Source: Martelella mediterranea
GTDB taxonomy: Bacteria > Pseudomonadota > Alphaproteobacteria > Rhizobiales > Rhizobiaceae
DNA: 50,916 nt
Reading direction: 5' to 3'
Assembly: GCA_003001975.1 (NCBI GenBank)
Contig: PVUG01000021.1
Coordinates: 1-50,916 of the forward strand
The translations under genes were made by a program, and so were the position numbers. This document shows positions 16,617 to 24,775 of this stretch, in pieces; the stretch's first letter is position 1, and each line of letters opens with the position of its first letter. Below the pieces are notes generated by a model that saw nothing but the letters and a program-made list of their open reading frames with translations, ran no database searches and had not been told where the DNA came from.

Positions 16617-19162
16617 TGCAGGCAAACCGGCTGAACCTCTCGCTCGCCCTGAAATTTGCGCTGCGCGAAATGCGCGGCGGCCTTTCCGGCTTCTACATCT
16701 TCCTTGCCTGCATTGCGCTGGGCGTTGCTGCCATTGCCGCCGTCAATTCCGTCTCCGATGCCGTCAACGCCGGCATTGCCGAGCGCGGCCGGGAAATCCT
16801 CGCCGCCGATATCCGCTTCGAGCGCGACAACGAGGCCTTGACCGGCGACGAACTCGCCTATGTCGAAGACCTCGGCACGCTGTCGCAATCGGTAACGATG
16901 CGCTCGATGACCAGGCTTCCCGATGGCTCCGACCAGTCACTGGCCGAGGTCAAGGCCGTCGACGGTCTCTACCCGCTCTATGGCGCCGTGATTTCCGATC
17001 CGGCAATGCCGCTCGAAGATGCGCTGGGCGAAGGCGATGACGGCCGCTACGGCGTTCTTGTCGCCCCGCTTCTTGTCGACAGGCTCGGCCTTTCCGTCGG
17101 CGACAGCCTGCTGCTTGGCAGCGCCGAACTCAGGGTTTCCGGCACGCTCGAACAGGAGCCGGATTCGCTTTCCGAAGGCTTTGCCTTCGCGCCGCGCATT
17201 CTGATCGGCCGCGATGCGCTTGAAGCGTCCGGGCTCGTGCAGCTCGGCAGCCTTGCCGAATATGCCTATCGCGTTCGCCTGCCCGCCGCTTCCGATCCGA
17301 ATGCAATCAAGACCGCAGCCGAGGAAGCCTTTCCCGATGCAGGCTGGTCGGTGCGCGTCAGCGATCGCGCCGCACCGTCCTTGAGCGAAAATGTCGACCG
17401 GCTTTCGGAATTCCTGACGCTTGTCGGCCTTGCAACGCTGATCACCGGCGGCGTCGGCATCGCCAACGCGGTCAGCGCCTATCTGGAAAGCCGCAGGCGG
17501 GCGATTGCAGCCTTCAAATGCCTCGGCGCGCCGGCCAATATGGTCGTCGCCATCTATTTTCTGCAGATCATGCTGGTGGCCCTGATCGGCATTGTGACGG
17601 GTCTCGTCTTCGGCGCGGTCATTCCGCTCATTGCCCTGCCCCTCCTGTCCTCGCTGCTTGAGATCGCCATCCCTGCGGCAATCTTCCCCATGGCCCTGCT
17701 GATTGCCGCGCTCTTCGGCCTTCTGACCGCGATCGCCTTCGCCATCCTGCCGCTGGCCGCCGCCCGCGCCGTGCCGGCAACAGCGCTTCTGCGCGAACAC
17801 GGCTTCGATGAGGGCGGGCGCCCGGCATGGCCCTTCGTGGCAGCGGCAGTCGTCACGCTGACCGCTCTGGCCGCGCTTGCCATTTTCACCGCGGACGAGC
17901 GCTTCGTCGCAAGCGTGTTCCTCGCCTCCGTCGCCGGCGCGTTTCTGGTGCTGCGGCTGGTGGCCGTCGCCATCAAATGGCTGGCGCGGCGGGCGCCGCA
18001 TCCGCGCGCGCCCTCGCTCAGGCTTGCCATCGGCAATATCCATCGCCCCGGCGCGCTCACCGGTTCAGTCGTGCTTTCGCTTGGCCTCGGGCTGACGCTC
18101 TTGGTGGCACTGGCGCTGATCGACGGCAATCTCAATCGCGAACTCTCCCGAACGCTTCCCGAGCGCGCCCCGGATTTCTTCTTCGTCGATATTCAGGGCA
18201 GCGAGGTCGACGGTTTCCGCGATCTGATTACACAGGAAGCACCGGAGGGCGAACTCTCGCTGGTGCCGATGCTGCGCGGGCGCATCCTGGCGCTGAACGA
18301 TACACGCGCCTCCGAATGGGAAGCGCCGCCGGAAGCGCGCTGGGTGCTGCGTGGCGACCGCGGCATTACCTATGACGCCGACCTGCCGGAAAATTCGACG
18401 CTGGCCGAGGGGGAATGGTGGCCCGAAGATTATGACGGCGAACCGCTGGTCTCCTTCGCCGCCGACGAAGGGCAGGAACTCGGCCTCAAGCTTGGCGATA
18501 CCGTGACGGTCAGCGTGCTTGGCCGCGAAATCACAGCCAGGATTGCAAGCTTCCGCTCGGTGGAATGGGAATCGCTGTCGATCAACTTCGTCATGGTGTT
18601 TTCGCCCAACACCTTTGCCGGCGCGCCGCATGCCTGGCTGGCAACGCTCACCAATCCTGACGGCAGCACCGAAAAGAACGCCGAAATTCTCGGCTCCGTG
18701 ACCCGAACCTTCCCGACGGTCACCACGATCGAGGTGCGCGCTGCTTTGGAGATTGCCGGAGAACTCGTCGGCCAGCTTGCAACCGCCATCCGCGCAGCCG
18801 CAGCCATTGCGCTGATCGCCTCGGTGATGGTGCTGGCGGGTGCGCTTGCGGCCGGAAACCGCAGGCGCGGCCATGACGCGGTGATCATGAAGACGCTCGG
18901 CGCCACCCGCCCGGCGCTGATCCGGGCCTTCGTCTACGAATACCTCATTCTCGGCGCCATGACCGGCATCTTCGCGCTCGTCGCCGGCTCGGCTGCCGCC
19001 TGGTATGCGCTGACACAGATCATGATGCTGCCGTTCGCGCTGCTGGCCCCGGTCGCGCTTGCCACCGTTGGCGGCGCCATCGTTGTCACCGTCGCCATCG
19101 GCCTGTTCGGCACATGGCACCTTCTGGGCCAGAAGCCCGCGCTTTATCTGCGGGAGTTATGA
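16616..19162 (+). CDS. ABC transporter permease, YbbP-like (FtsX/MacB superfamily)
   Basis: An 848-residue inner membrane protein. One N-terminal membrane helix (SGFYIFLACIALGVAAIAAVNS) is followed by a periplasmic MacB-like domain. Then come an FtsX domain near residues 265-400, four closely spaced helices, a second periplasmic domain near 500-690 and a C-terminal FtsX domain (about 720-845) ending at LYLREL. It pairs with the overlapping ATPase. Length and layout match the YbbP subfamily. The transported or extruded substrate is unknown. Confidence 0.93.
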   Translation: MQANRLNLSLALKFALREMRGGLSGFYIFLACIALGVAAIAAVNSVSDAVNAGIAERGREILAADIRFERDNEALTGDELAYVEDLGTLSQSVTMRSMTRLPDGSDQSLAEVKAVDGLYPLYGAVISDPAMPLEDALGEGDDGRYGVLVAPLLVDRLGLSVGDSLLLGSAELRVSGTLEQEPDSLSEGFAFAPRILIGRDALEASGLVQLGSLAEYAYRVRLPAASDPNAIKTAAEEAFPDAGWSVRVSDRAAPSLSENVDRLSEFLTLVGLATLITGGVGIANAVSAYLESRRRAIAAFKCLGAPANMVVAIYFLQIMLVALIGIVTGLVFGAVIPLIALPLLSSLLEIAIPAAIFPMALLIAALFGLLTAIAFAILPLAAARAVPATALLREHGFDEGGRPAWPFVAAAVVTLTALAALAIFTADERFVASVFLASVAGAFLVLRLVAVAIKWLARRAPHPRAPSLRLAIGNIHRPGALTGSVVLSLGLGLTLLVALALIDGNLNRELSRTLPERAPDFFFVDIQGSEVDGFRDLITQEAPEGELSLVPMLRGRILALNDTRASEWEAPPEARWVLRGDRGITYDADLPENSTLAEGEWWPEDYDGEPLVSFAADEGQELGLKLGDTVTVSVLGREITARIASFRSVEWESLSINFVMVFSPNTFAGAPHAWLATLTNPDGSTEKNAEILGSVTRTFPTVTTIEVRAALEIAGELVGQLATAIRAAAAIALIASVMVLAGALAAGNRRRGHDAVIMKTLGATRPALIRAFVYEYLILGAMTGIFALVAGSAAAWYALTQIMMLPFALLAPVALATVGGAIVVTVAIGLFGTWHLLGQKPALYLREL

Positions 19163-19227
19163 CGAGGGTGACACAGCCGGCGAGGGCATTGGTGACGGCT
19201 GCCAGCCCGTTGACGCCACTCTCCTCT

Positions 19228-19345
19228 GCGTCATCCTCGGGCTTGACCCGAGGATCCAGGGCCACACGACGTGACGCAGTGAAAGAGTTCTTTATTTCAA
19301 AGACTTGAACGAAATGGATGCTCGGATCGAGTCCGAGCATGACGC
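19228..19345. repeat. Pair of palindromic intergenic repeat units
   Basis: Two hairpin units face each other between convergent genes. Unit 1 has stem TCCTCGGG/CCCGAGGA (19234-19241, 19247-19254) with loop CTTGA. Unit 2 has stem ATGCTCGGA/TCCGAGCAT (19318-19326, 19332-19340) with loop TCGAG. The outer ends GCGTCAT (19228) and ATGACGC (19339) are also complementary. Units of this type are scattered through many alphaproteobacterial genomes and give spurious frames reading LDPRVKPEDD, as happens here. They may act as a two-way transcription end for ybbP and the yqaE-type gene. Confidence 0.75.
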
Positions 19346-19397
19346 CGTGAGATGGATGGTCGGTTACCTTAAAAGTCCTGCCGGTATTCCTGCGCGG

Positions 19398-19601
19398 CTA
19401 TCGGTCGCGGCGCAGGGTTTCCATCAGTTCTTCGTTGCGGCGGTCGGCGAAATAGTTCTGCACAGCAAAAAGCGCCCAGAGCGCCGCGACCGGCCAGCCG
19501 ATCAGCGTGAGCTGGAGGATCAGGCAGATAATGCCTGAAATCGGCTTGCCGATGGTGAAAAACGAAAGCCACGGCAGAATGACGGCAATGAAATAACGCA
19601 T
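19398..19601 (-). CDS. YqaE/Pmp3 family membrane peptide
   Basis: A 67-residue protein with two hydrophobic helices (FIAVILPWLSFFTIG and IICLILQLTLIGWPVAALWALF) and a charged C-terminal tail. The IGKPISGIICLILQLTLIGW part resembles the Pmp3/UPF0057 fold, small stress-linked membrane peptides of unknown mechanism; the first helix is less typical. GAGAGGAC 8 bases upstream of the ATG fixes the start. It stands alone, convergent with ybbP and divergent from the ybhL gene. Confidence 0.8.
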   Translation of the reverse strand: MRYFIAVILPWLSFFTIGKPISGIICLILQLTLIGWPVAALWALFAVQNYFADRRNEELMETLRRDR

Positions 19602-19750
19602 GGAAATGTCCTCTCTTTGAGCCTGTCCTGCGCATCAAGGGGCCGGACGATTTTCTGCTACATGGTGCAGGCGCCGTCGTTTTTGGAGATGCGAGGCCCG
19701 ATTCTTACGAAATTTTGAGGAACGCCTGTCGCTTTTCGGGCCACCATGCC

Positions 19751-19779
19751 TTGTATCCTATTGCCGAACCTATCATATT
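19751..19779 (+). promoter_or_regulatory. Candidate promoter of the ybhL transcript
   Basis: TTGTAT (19751-19756) and CATATT (19774-19779) are separated by 17 bases in an A/T-rich patch directly before the structured leader. The -10 box is only a 4 of 6 match, so this is tentative. Confidence 0.4.
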
Positions 19780-19787
19780 ATCGACAG

Positions 19788-19880
19788 GCTTGCTGGAGCC
19801 CCCCAGCGGCGCCTGGGTATTGCGTATGCCGCATTTTCCCGACACCGTGATCAACGAGGGGCTTTTCTAAGAGGAAATTG
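19788..19880 (+). ncRNA. Candidate ybhL leader RNA
   Basis: The 90-base untranslated region before the BI-1/YbhL gene is rich in complementary segments. CCCAG-CGGCGC-CTGGG (about 19802-19817) and GCTGG/CCAGC (19792 on) are alternative hairpins. AGCCCC (19797-19802) can pair with GGGGCT (19858-19863), which is followed by TTTTC just before the ribosome site GAGGAA. From established knowledge, a conserved ybhL leader motif occurs upstream of this gene family in Hyphomicrobiales; the gene, place and size agree. The motif match itself is from memory and not computed. Confidence 0.5.
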
Positions 19881-20657
19881 ATGGCTGATCTTCGTAACTA
19901 TCAGAACCGCGCGCAGGCGGGAGCGCACGCGAGTGCTGAAATCGATCAGGGCCTGCGCACCTACATGCTCAACATCTACAACCTGATGGCGCTTGGCCTG
20001 GTGATTACGGGCGCACTCGCTTTCGGGCTGAGCACGCTTGCAACCACCACTGATCAGGCCGCTGCCGTTGCGCAGCTTCCCAACGGCATTCTGCTGACCA
20101 GCGTCGGCGCCGCCGTTTACGGAACGCCGCTCAAGTGGCTGATCATGTTCGCACCACTGATCGCATTCTTCTTTCTGGCTTTCCGCGTCAACAAGATGAG
20201 CGTGTCGGCTGCGCGCACGTCCTTCTGGGTCTATGCCGCCCTGACAGGCCTGTCGCTGTCGTCGATCTTCATCATGTACACGACGGCCAGCATCGTACAG
20301 ACCTTCTTCATCACCGCCGCGTCCTTCGGTGCGCTGTCGCTTTACGGCTACACCACCAAGCGCGATCTTTCGGCAATGGGCTCGTTCATGGTCATCGGCC
20401 TGTTCGGCATCCTGATTGCCATGGTGGTCAACATCTTCCTGCAGTCGAGCGCACTCAGCTTCGCTGTCTCCGTCATCGGCGTTCTCGTCTTTGCCGGCCT
20501 GACCGCCTGGGATACGCAGAAGCTCAAGGAAATGTATTATGAAGGCGACGGTGAAGTCGTTGCCGGCCGCAAGGCCGTCATGGGCGCGCTGACGCTCTAC
20601 CTCGACTTCATCAACATGTTCCTGTTCCTCCTGCGTCTGCTGGGCAACCGGAACTGA
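19881..20657 (+). CDS. Bax inhibitor-1/YccA (YbhL) family membrane protein
   Basis: A 258-residue protein with seven hydrophobic segments of the BI-1 (TMBIM) family, bacterial pH-sensitive calcium-leak-type membrane proteins whose physiological role is unclear. Typical segments are the N-terminal TYMLNIYNLMALGLVITGALAF, the central YAALTGLSLSSIFIMYT and the C-terminal DTQKLKEMYYEGDGE with an ending in LDFINMFLFLLRLLGNRN. The Asp-rich C-terminal pair that gates BI-1 is represented by AWDTQ and LYLDFIN. The start at 19881 has GAGGA 6 bases upstream. It is monocistronic, with a structured leader and a strong terminator. Confidence 0.95.
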   Translation: MADLRNYQNRAQAGAHASAEIDQGLRTYMLNIYNLMALGLVITGALAFGLSTLATTTDQAAAVAQLPNGILLTSVGAAVYGTPLKWLIMFAPLIAFFFLAFRVNKMSVSAARTSFWVYAALTGLSLSSIFIMYTTASIVQTFFITAASFGALSLYGYTTKRDLSAMGSFMVIGLFGILIAMVVNIFLQSSALSFAVSVIGVLVFAGLTAWDTQKLKEMYYEGDGEVVAGRKAVMGALTLYLDFINMFLFLLRLLGNRN

Positions 20658-20681
20658 TATCGCAGAAATTCAATTGATCGA

Positions 20682-20707
20682 GGCGGCCTTCCGGGGCCGC
20701 CTTTTTT
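20682..20707 (+). terminator. Rho-independent terminator after the ybhL gene
   Basis: GGCGGCC and GGCCGCC form a 7-bp stem with a TTCCGG loop, followed by six T. It lies 25 bases after the stop codon. Confidence 0.93.
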
Positions 20708-20740
20708 CATGTCCAACCCCCTTGAGCCGGCCGCTTGCCC

Positions 20741-21274
20741 ATGTCGATCACCATCCGCCCCGCCACATCCGACGACATCACCATCATTACCGAGATCTAC
20801 GCAGAAAGCGTGCTGAACGGCACCGCCAGCTATGAGCTTGAACCGCCGGCACCGGCCGAGATGCGCGCCCGGATGGACGCGACCAAGGCCGGCGGTTTTC
20901 CCTATATCGCCGCCGTCGAGGCGGACAGTTTGCTGGGCTATGCCTATGCCGGCGCGTTTCGCACCCGCCCGGCCTATCGCTGGCTTGTCGAGGATTCCGT
21001 CTATATCGACCCTCGGGCGCGTGGCAGAGGCGTCGGCAAACTGCTGCTTCAAACCCTGGTGGAAGAGTGTGAAGCGCGCGGCTTCCGGCAGATGGTCGCC
21101 GTCATCGGCGGCGCGAGCCCGGCCTCGATCGCGCTGCACCGGACATGCGGTTTCACCGATGCCGGCCGGTTGACCGGTACCGGTTTCAAACACGGACAAT
21201 GGCTCGACACGGTGTTCATGCAGCGCCCGCTTGGCAAAGGCAATGCCTCAGATCCGCTGCCGCTTTCGCTTTGA
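20741..21274 (+). CDS. GNAT N-acetyltransferase, phosphinothricin/methionine-sulfoximine type
   Basis: A 177-residue acetyltransferase. The N-terminus (ITIRPATSDDITIITEIYAESVLNGTASYE) is typical of the Pat/Bar/MnaT subgroup, which acetylates L-phosphinothricin or L-methionine sulfoximine and sulfone. The acetyl-CoA loop is RGRGVGK at about residue 93, and FGF-type C-terminal residues appear as HRTCGFTDAGRL. In most genomes these act on natural sulfoximine-like or amino acid substrates. The ATG at 20741 is preferred over a TTG two codons upstream; the ribosome site is weak. It converges on the DUF2794 gene. Confidence 0.85.
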   Translation: MSITIRPATSDDITIITEIYAESVLNGTASYELEPPAPAEMRARMDATKAGGFPYIAAVEADSLLGYAYAGAFRTRPAYRWLVEDSVYIDPRARGRGVGKLLLQTLVEECEARGFRQMVAVIGGASPASIALHRTCGFTDAGRLTGTGFKHGQWLDTVFMQRPLGKGNASDPLPLSL

Positions 21275-21280
21275 TCCGGC

Positions 21281-21676
21281 CTATTTCTCGACGAGTTTCA
21301 GCTTGCGGTCGAAGACCTTGAGCACCTGACGCAGATCGTGGCCGCGTTTCAGCACCATGCCGGCGGTATTGGTGACGCTGAAGGCGCCCTGTTTGGACGC
21401 CAGTTTCGGGTTCTTCTCGATCCGGTAGAGCGGCATTTCGCCGGAGCGCTTGAAAACCGAAAAGACGGCCTTGTCCTTCATGTGGTCGAGAGCGTAGTCG
21501 CGCCACTCGCCGTCGCCCACCATTCTGCCATAGACCCAGAGGATCGCGTCGAGTTCACGCCGGTGGAATGTGACGGGCAATGGCTCGGCCTTCTGGCCGG
21601 GTCTGAACGGGGCGATTTCGACGACATTGCTGCCGTCCGCCTCTTGCTTGCGTTGCGTATCCGGCTTTTGCACCAT
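21281..21676 (-). CDS. DUF2794 domain-containing protein
   Basis: A 131-residue protein of unknown function, conserved as a single-copy gene in alphaproteobacteria. The domain is nearly the whole chain after residue 35: FHRRELDAILWVYGRMVGDGEWRDYALDH (read in part: ELDAILWVYGRMV), then KAVFSVFKRSGEMPLYRIEK and LKRGHDLRQVLKVFDRK. No catalytic motif is evident. Its ATG is at 21676; a PHO-box-like sequence lies 20 bases upstream (21697-21715). It converges on the acetyltransferase with only 6 bases between. Confidence 0.88.
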   Translation of the reverse strand: MVQKPDTQRKQEADGSNVVEIAPFRPGQKAEPLPVTFHRRELDAILWVYGRMVGDGEWRDYALDHMKDKAVFSVFKRSGEMPLYRIEKNPKLASKQGAFSVTNTAGMVLKRGHDLRQVLKVFDRKLKLVEK

Positions 21677-21696
21677 GCTTTCCCGCCTCGCATCCT

Positions 21697-21715
21697 GATT
21701 ACAGATAAATGACAG
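21697..21715 (-). promoter_or_regulatory. PHO-box-like sequence before the DUF2794 gene
   Basis: On the minus strand CTGTCAT and CTGTAAT are 11 bases apart, a 13 of 14 match to the two 7-base half-sites bound by PhoB. The box ends 20 bases before the ATG. There is no good -10 sequence at the usual distance and it would leave almost no leader, so function is doubtful. Confidence 0.3.
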
Positions 21716-21940
21716 TCTGCCCGCTTCAGCGAGAATTGCAAGGGCGCGCTTTCACCCGTTTCACCATGGCAGGCCAATAATTTGTTAACCCAAACGGCTT
21801 ATCAATTCGGCAAGGGTTTTCGATCAGTTCCAGTAGTGCGTATCCATGTGTTCAGGCATCCCAAAACCGCTGACGTCCGGTGCGTTGGAAATGCGCCCGG
21901 CCATTTCGTGCCGTGCTGACGGGCGAAAGGCGACGGATCG

Positions 21941-23125
21941 ATGAGCATCATCCGCAAGGACCTCGGACCAAGACCCCCTGCCCGGCTGAAATCGAAACTG
22001 TCGGTGGTACGCCCCGGCAAGACCGTGCCCGATCTTCGCCTGGAACTGAGAAGCGGCGGCGAATTTTCCATCTTCTCCGATGCTCCGGGGGAGCTGGAAC
22101 CCGCCATGGAGCGGCTGGGCGATCAGGCCGTTGAACCAAATCCCTTCCAGACATTGCCGTTCCTGACCGGGCTCTCTGGCAGGGCCGATGCACAGACGCG
22201 ACTGGCGCTGATCGAAGATAGCGCCGTTGCGGCCGGGGCCGGCCATCTTGCCGCGCTGATGGGGTTTTCGGTTGCGAGCGGAAATTCACACCTTGTCGCC
22301 TCCGCAGCACCCGGTGGCTATCACGCCCCGCTGATCTCGCGTCACCGCCCGATGGCAACGCTTGACCAGCTGTTCGAGGCACTGGCCGGCTCTCTTGCCA
22401 ATCTGCCGGGCGTGGTTGCCTTTCCCGGGCTTCTGGCCGACGGCGCTTTCATGCGTTCGGCGCGCGCGGTCGCTGCTGCACGCGGCCTTGCTTTCCGGGT
22501 TGCCGGCGCATGGCGCGGCCACGCATTGTCCGGGCGGATCGACCCGACCAGCGGGCTTTCCCACGCAGACCGGGAAGCCTGGCAGGCCAATCTCGAAAAA
22601 TGGGAAAACCTGCAGAAAAAGGGCAGGATCACCTACCACGTTGCCCGCAACCCAGCCGAAATTTCCGCAGCGCTTGAAGAACTCTCACTGCTCTGCGACA
22701 CGGACGAGCACACCAGCCGGTGTGCGGCATGGTTTCCCACCGTCAGGCTGCTTTCCGAGCGCGACCGGATCAGGCTGCATGCGCTTTATCTTGACGGACA
22801 GATGATTGCAGCCGCGCTCCAGCCGCTTCATCGCAGCGAGGCCTGGGTCTGGCAGGTCATGGTCCGGCCCGACATGAGCGACAAGGCAATCGACGAGCAG
22901 CTGATCATGCGACTGACGCAATGGAACCTGCGCGATGCCAATATCGCCGTAACCCGCGTTGCGCCCGCAGCCGGCCCGTTTCTTGCGGAGCGGTTCTGGC
23001 CGGTGGACGAGGGTTATGCAAGCCTGCTCGTAGCATTGCGCCCCGGCATGGAGCGCGCGCTCGACAGCGTCGCCGCAACCTATGAAGATGCCGGGGCGCA
23101 GTACCCCGGACATCAAACCGAATAA
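21941..23125 (+). CDS. GNAT/BioF2-like acyltransferase-fold protein (CelD family)
   Basis: A 394-residue protein that looks like the BioF2-like acetyltransferase family, related to FemAB folds and found in polysaccharide and cell-envelope gene sets. The C-terminal GNAT half is recognisable: LYLDGQMIAAALQPLHRSEAWVWQVM, then DEQLIMRLTQWNLRDANI. The N-terminal half (LRLELRSGGEFSIFSD, then NPFQTLPFLTGLS) matches the place where these proteins start with EWxxLxxxxxxNPFxSP-type segments. No carbohydrate genes adjoin it, so its acceptor is unknown. The start at 21941 is the first ATG; the ribosome site is poor (AAGG ten bases upstream). Confidence 0.75.
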   Translation: MSIIRKDLGPRPPARLKSKLSVVRPGKTVPDLRLELRSGGEFSIFSDAPGELEPAMERLGDQAVEPNPFQTLPFLTGLSGRADAQTRLALIEDSAVAAGAGHLAALMGFSVASGNSHLVASAAPGGYHAPLISRHRPMATLDQLFEALAGSLANLPGVVAFPGLLADGAFMRSARAVAAARGLAFRVAGAWRGHALSGRIDPTSGLSHADREAWQANLEKWENLQKKGRITYHVARNPAEISAALEELSLLCDTDEHTSRCAAWFPTVRLLSERDRIRLHALYLDGQMIAAALQPLHRSEAWVWQVMVRPDMSDKAIDEQLIMRLTQWNLRDANIAVTRVAPAAGPFLAERFWPVDEGYASLLVALRPGMERALDSVAATYEDAGAQYPGHQTE

Positions 23126-23179
23126 CAGTATTGCATCGTGAAAACGGCTGGCAGCGGCGGCCATGGCCCTGACACGGGG

Positions 23180-23782
23180 TCAGGAACAGCTTTTCAACCG
23201 CGATTCCTCGGGCCGGTTCATCAGCGCGAAAATGTCGATATTCTGAAGCAGCGGATGGAAACCATCGTCGTCGCCGGCCTCGATCAGAACGTCGAGCGGC
23301 ACGACCGGCGCGACCATGGGGCCGTTCCAGCAGGCAGCATCGAGGTCAACCGAAAAGCCGGGTTTGGCGCCGCCGGCCTGGCGGGCGGCCGCCATCTGCT
23401 CCTGCTGATCCCTAAGCGCCAGAGCATCGGCGGGCGAAAGCCGCAGCACCGTCAGATGCTGACCGGGCTTGCGAAACTTTGCCACGTCGGCTTCCTCCGC
23501 AGCGGCATTCGCGCTCACCAGCGTATAATCGTGACTGATCTCGCCGGCGCCGGATTTCTGGTAAACCGTCAGCACAATCTCGTTTGTCGGCAGCTTCATC
23601 TCCTCCGGCGCCAGCACCGCAATCCTGAGCGACGCGGGATTGGCCGCGATCGGCGACGGGATGGTCGTCGGCTTGGCGCCCGACAGGAAATTGAGCGAAC
23701 AGGCCGAAAGCAGGGCGAGACCGGAAGCAGCCAGGAGTGTCTTGAAGATTGGCATGGGCATGATCGGGCGGGTCACAAACAT
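23180..23782 (-). CDS. Uncharacterised lipoprotein
   Basis: A 200-residue protein not assigned to a family. It has a lipoprotein signal ending at LLSA-C (Cys28 from the first ATG). The mature part runs AVLAPEEMKLPTNEIVLTVYQKSG and has a predicted alpha-helical stretch around ALALRDQQEQMAAARQAGG. It ends with a segment containing two Cys (AACWNGPM and LKSCS) that may pair. Three ATGs are possible (23782, 23761, 23755); the second and third give a more usual signal length. Conserved rhizobial lipoproteins of this general shape are known to annotators only as hypothetical. It stands alone. Confidence 0.75.
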   Translation of the reverse strand: MFVTRPIMPMPIFKTLLAASGLALLSACSLNFLSGAKPTTIPSPIAANPASLRIAVLAPEEMKLPTNEIVLTVYQKSGAGEISHDYTLVSANAAAEEADVAKFRKPGQHLTVLRLSPADALALRDQQEQMAAARQAGGAKPGFSVDLDAACWNGPMVAPVVPLDVLIEAGDDDGFHPLLQNIDIFALMNRPEESRLKSCS

Positions 23783-23903
23783 GGTTAATAATCATTCATC
23801 CTATCGGGGATAGTTTAAGGGCCGGTAAAGAGTGAGCCGCTGACTGATACCGATGGCGCAACAGGCGCGCACGAAAACATCCCGTGCATGCGCCTTACCC
23901 TGC

Positions 23904-23944
23904 TTGACATTAATAATTATTGTTTTACGATAATTTTATATCGT
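23904..23944 (+). promoter_or_regulatory. Promoter and palindromic operator of the DUF2975-XRE pair
   Basis: TTGACA (23904-23909) is followed by GATAAT (23929-23934) at a 19-base spacing, in a strikingly A/T-rich stretch. The sequence ACGATA-ATTTTA-TATCGT (23927-23944) is a perfect 6-base inverted repeat lying over the -10 box, where a small XRE dimer could block RNA polymerase. Confidence 0.5.
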
Positions 23945-23962
23945 AGTATAAGATGAATTTCG

Positions 23963-24514
23963 ATGGACCCGATCAACTCTTCCGCCCTTTCGCGGCTATG
24001 CGGCCGCATGAAAACCCTGACCCGGATCATTCAGGCCGGGCTTGTGGCCGGTCTGGCCTACGCCGGCTGGACGGCCCTTGCCGGGCAGGACAGGATTTCG
24101 GCCTTTCTGACAGATGCGCTCGACCTCTCCGTTGTCGCAACGCTCACACCGGCGACAGGTCTGGCGCTTGCCGCCCTTACCGTGATGTTCGCCGGGCTGG
24201 CGTTTTTCGGGCTACAGACCGTCTGGCAATTGTTCGACCGGCTGCAATACGAAACGCCATTTTCCCATGCGGTTGCCGCACTTCTGCGCCGCGCGGGCCT
24301 GATTGCGCTTGCCGGCGCTGTCGCCAGCCTTTTTCTCACACCCGTGGCAACCCTTCTGGCGACACTCGCCAATCCGCCGGGCAGCCGCACGCTCTCAGTC
24401 GGCCTCGGCAGCGATCAGCTGATGCTGTTTCTGCTCGCGGGACTTCTCTTCGTGATGGGGCATGTCATGGTGCTCGCGACATCGATGAATGAAGACTATG
24501 AGCGTTTCGTCTGA
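23963..24514 (+). CDS. DUF2975 domain-containing membrane protein
   Basis: A 183-residue protein with four hydrophobic segments (about residues 24-42, 64-86, 108-132 and 150-172), the DUF2975 layout. Such proteins are nearly always encoded next to a small XRE-family regulator, as here. Their role is not known; a membrane-sensor partner of the regulator is a common guess. The start at 23963 keeps the N-terminal RLCGRMKTLTRI helix typical of the family; the ribosome site is weak. The regulator follows after 3 bases, so the two are one operon. Confidence 0.85.
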   Translation: MDPINSSALSRLCGRMKTLTRIIQAGLVAGLAYAGWTALAGQDRISAFLTDALDLSVVATLTPATGLALAALTVMFAGLAFFGLQTVWQLFDRLQYETPFSHAVAALLRRAGLIALAGAVASLFLTPVATLLATLANPPGSRTLSVGLGSDQLMLFLLAGLLFVMGHVMVLATSMNEDYERFV

Positions 24515-24517
24515 CCC

Positions 24518-24733
24518 ATGCCGATCATTGTCAATCTCGATGTCATGCTCGCCCGCCGCAAGATGCGGGCGAAAACCCTTGCCGAACATGTCGGCATCAC
24601 CGAGCAGAACATCTCGCTGCTGCGCTCGGGCAAGGTCAAGGGCGTGCGGTTCGAAACGCTTGAAAAGATATGCCAGGCGCTCGATTGCCAGCCCGGTGAC
24701 ATTCTGGAGTATCAGCCGGACGAAACCGGCTGA
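24518..24733 (+). CDS. Small XRE/Cro-type HTH regulator (YozG-like)
   Basis: A 71-residue protein consisting almost only of a helix-turn-helix: LDVMLARRKMRAKTLAEHVG, ITEQNISLLRSGKVKGVRF, ETLEKICQALDCQPGDILEY. This is the YozG/YdaS-like form that accompanies DUF2975. It begins 3 bases after the DUF2975 stop codon. The perfect palindrome at 23927-23944 in front of the operon is its most likely site, implying autoregulation; that is inference. Confidence 0.9.
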   Translation: MPIIVNLDVMLARRKMRAKTLAEHVGITEQNISLLRSGKVKGVRFETLEKICQALDCQPGDILEYQPDETG

Positions 24734-24775
24734 TCCTTATCTCCGCTCGGGGTCGCAATTGCCCCGGGCGGCAGA

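Noticed and set aside
19086-19340. 84-codon minus-strand frame reading LDPRVKPEDD
   Set aside because: This peptide is the well-known translation of the palindromic repeat, not a gene.
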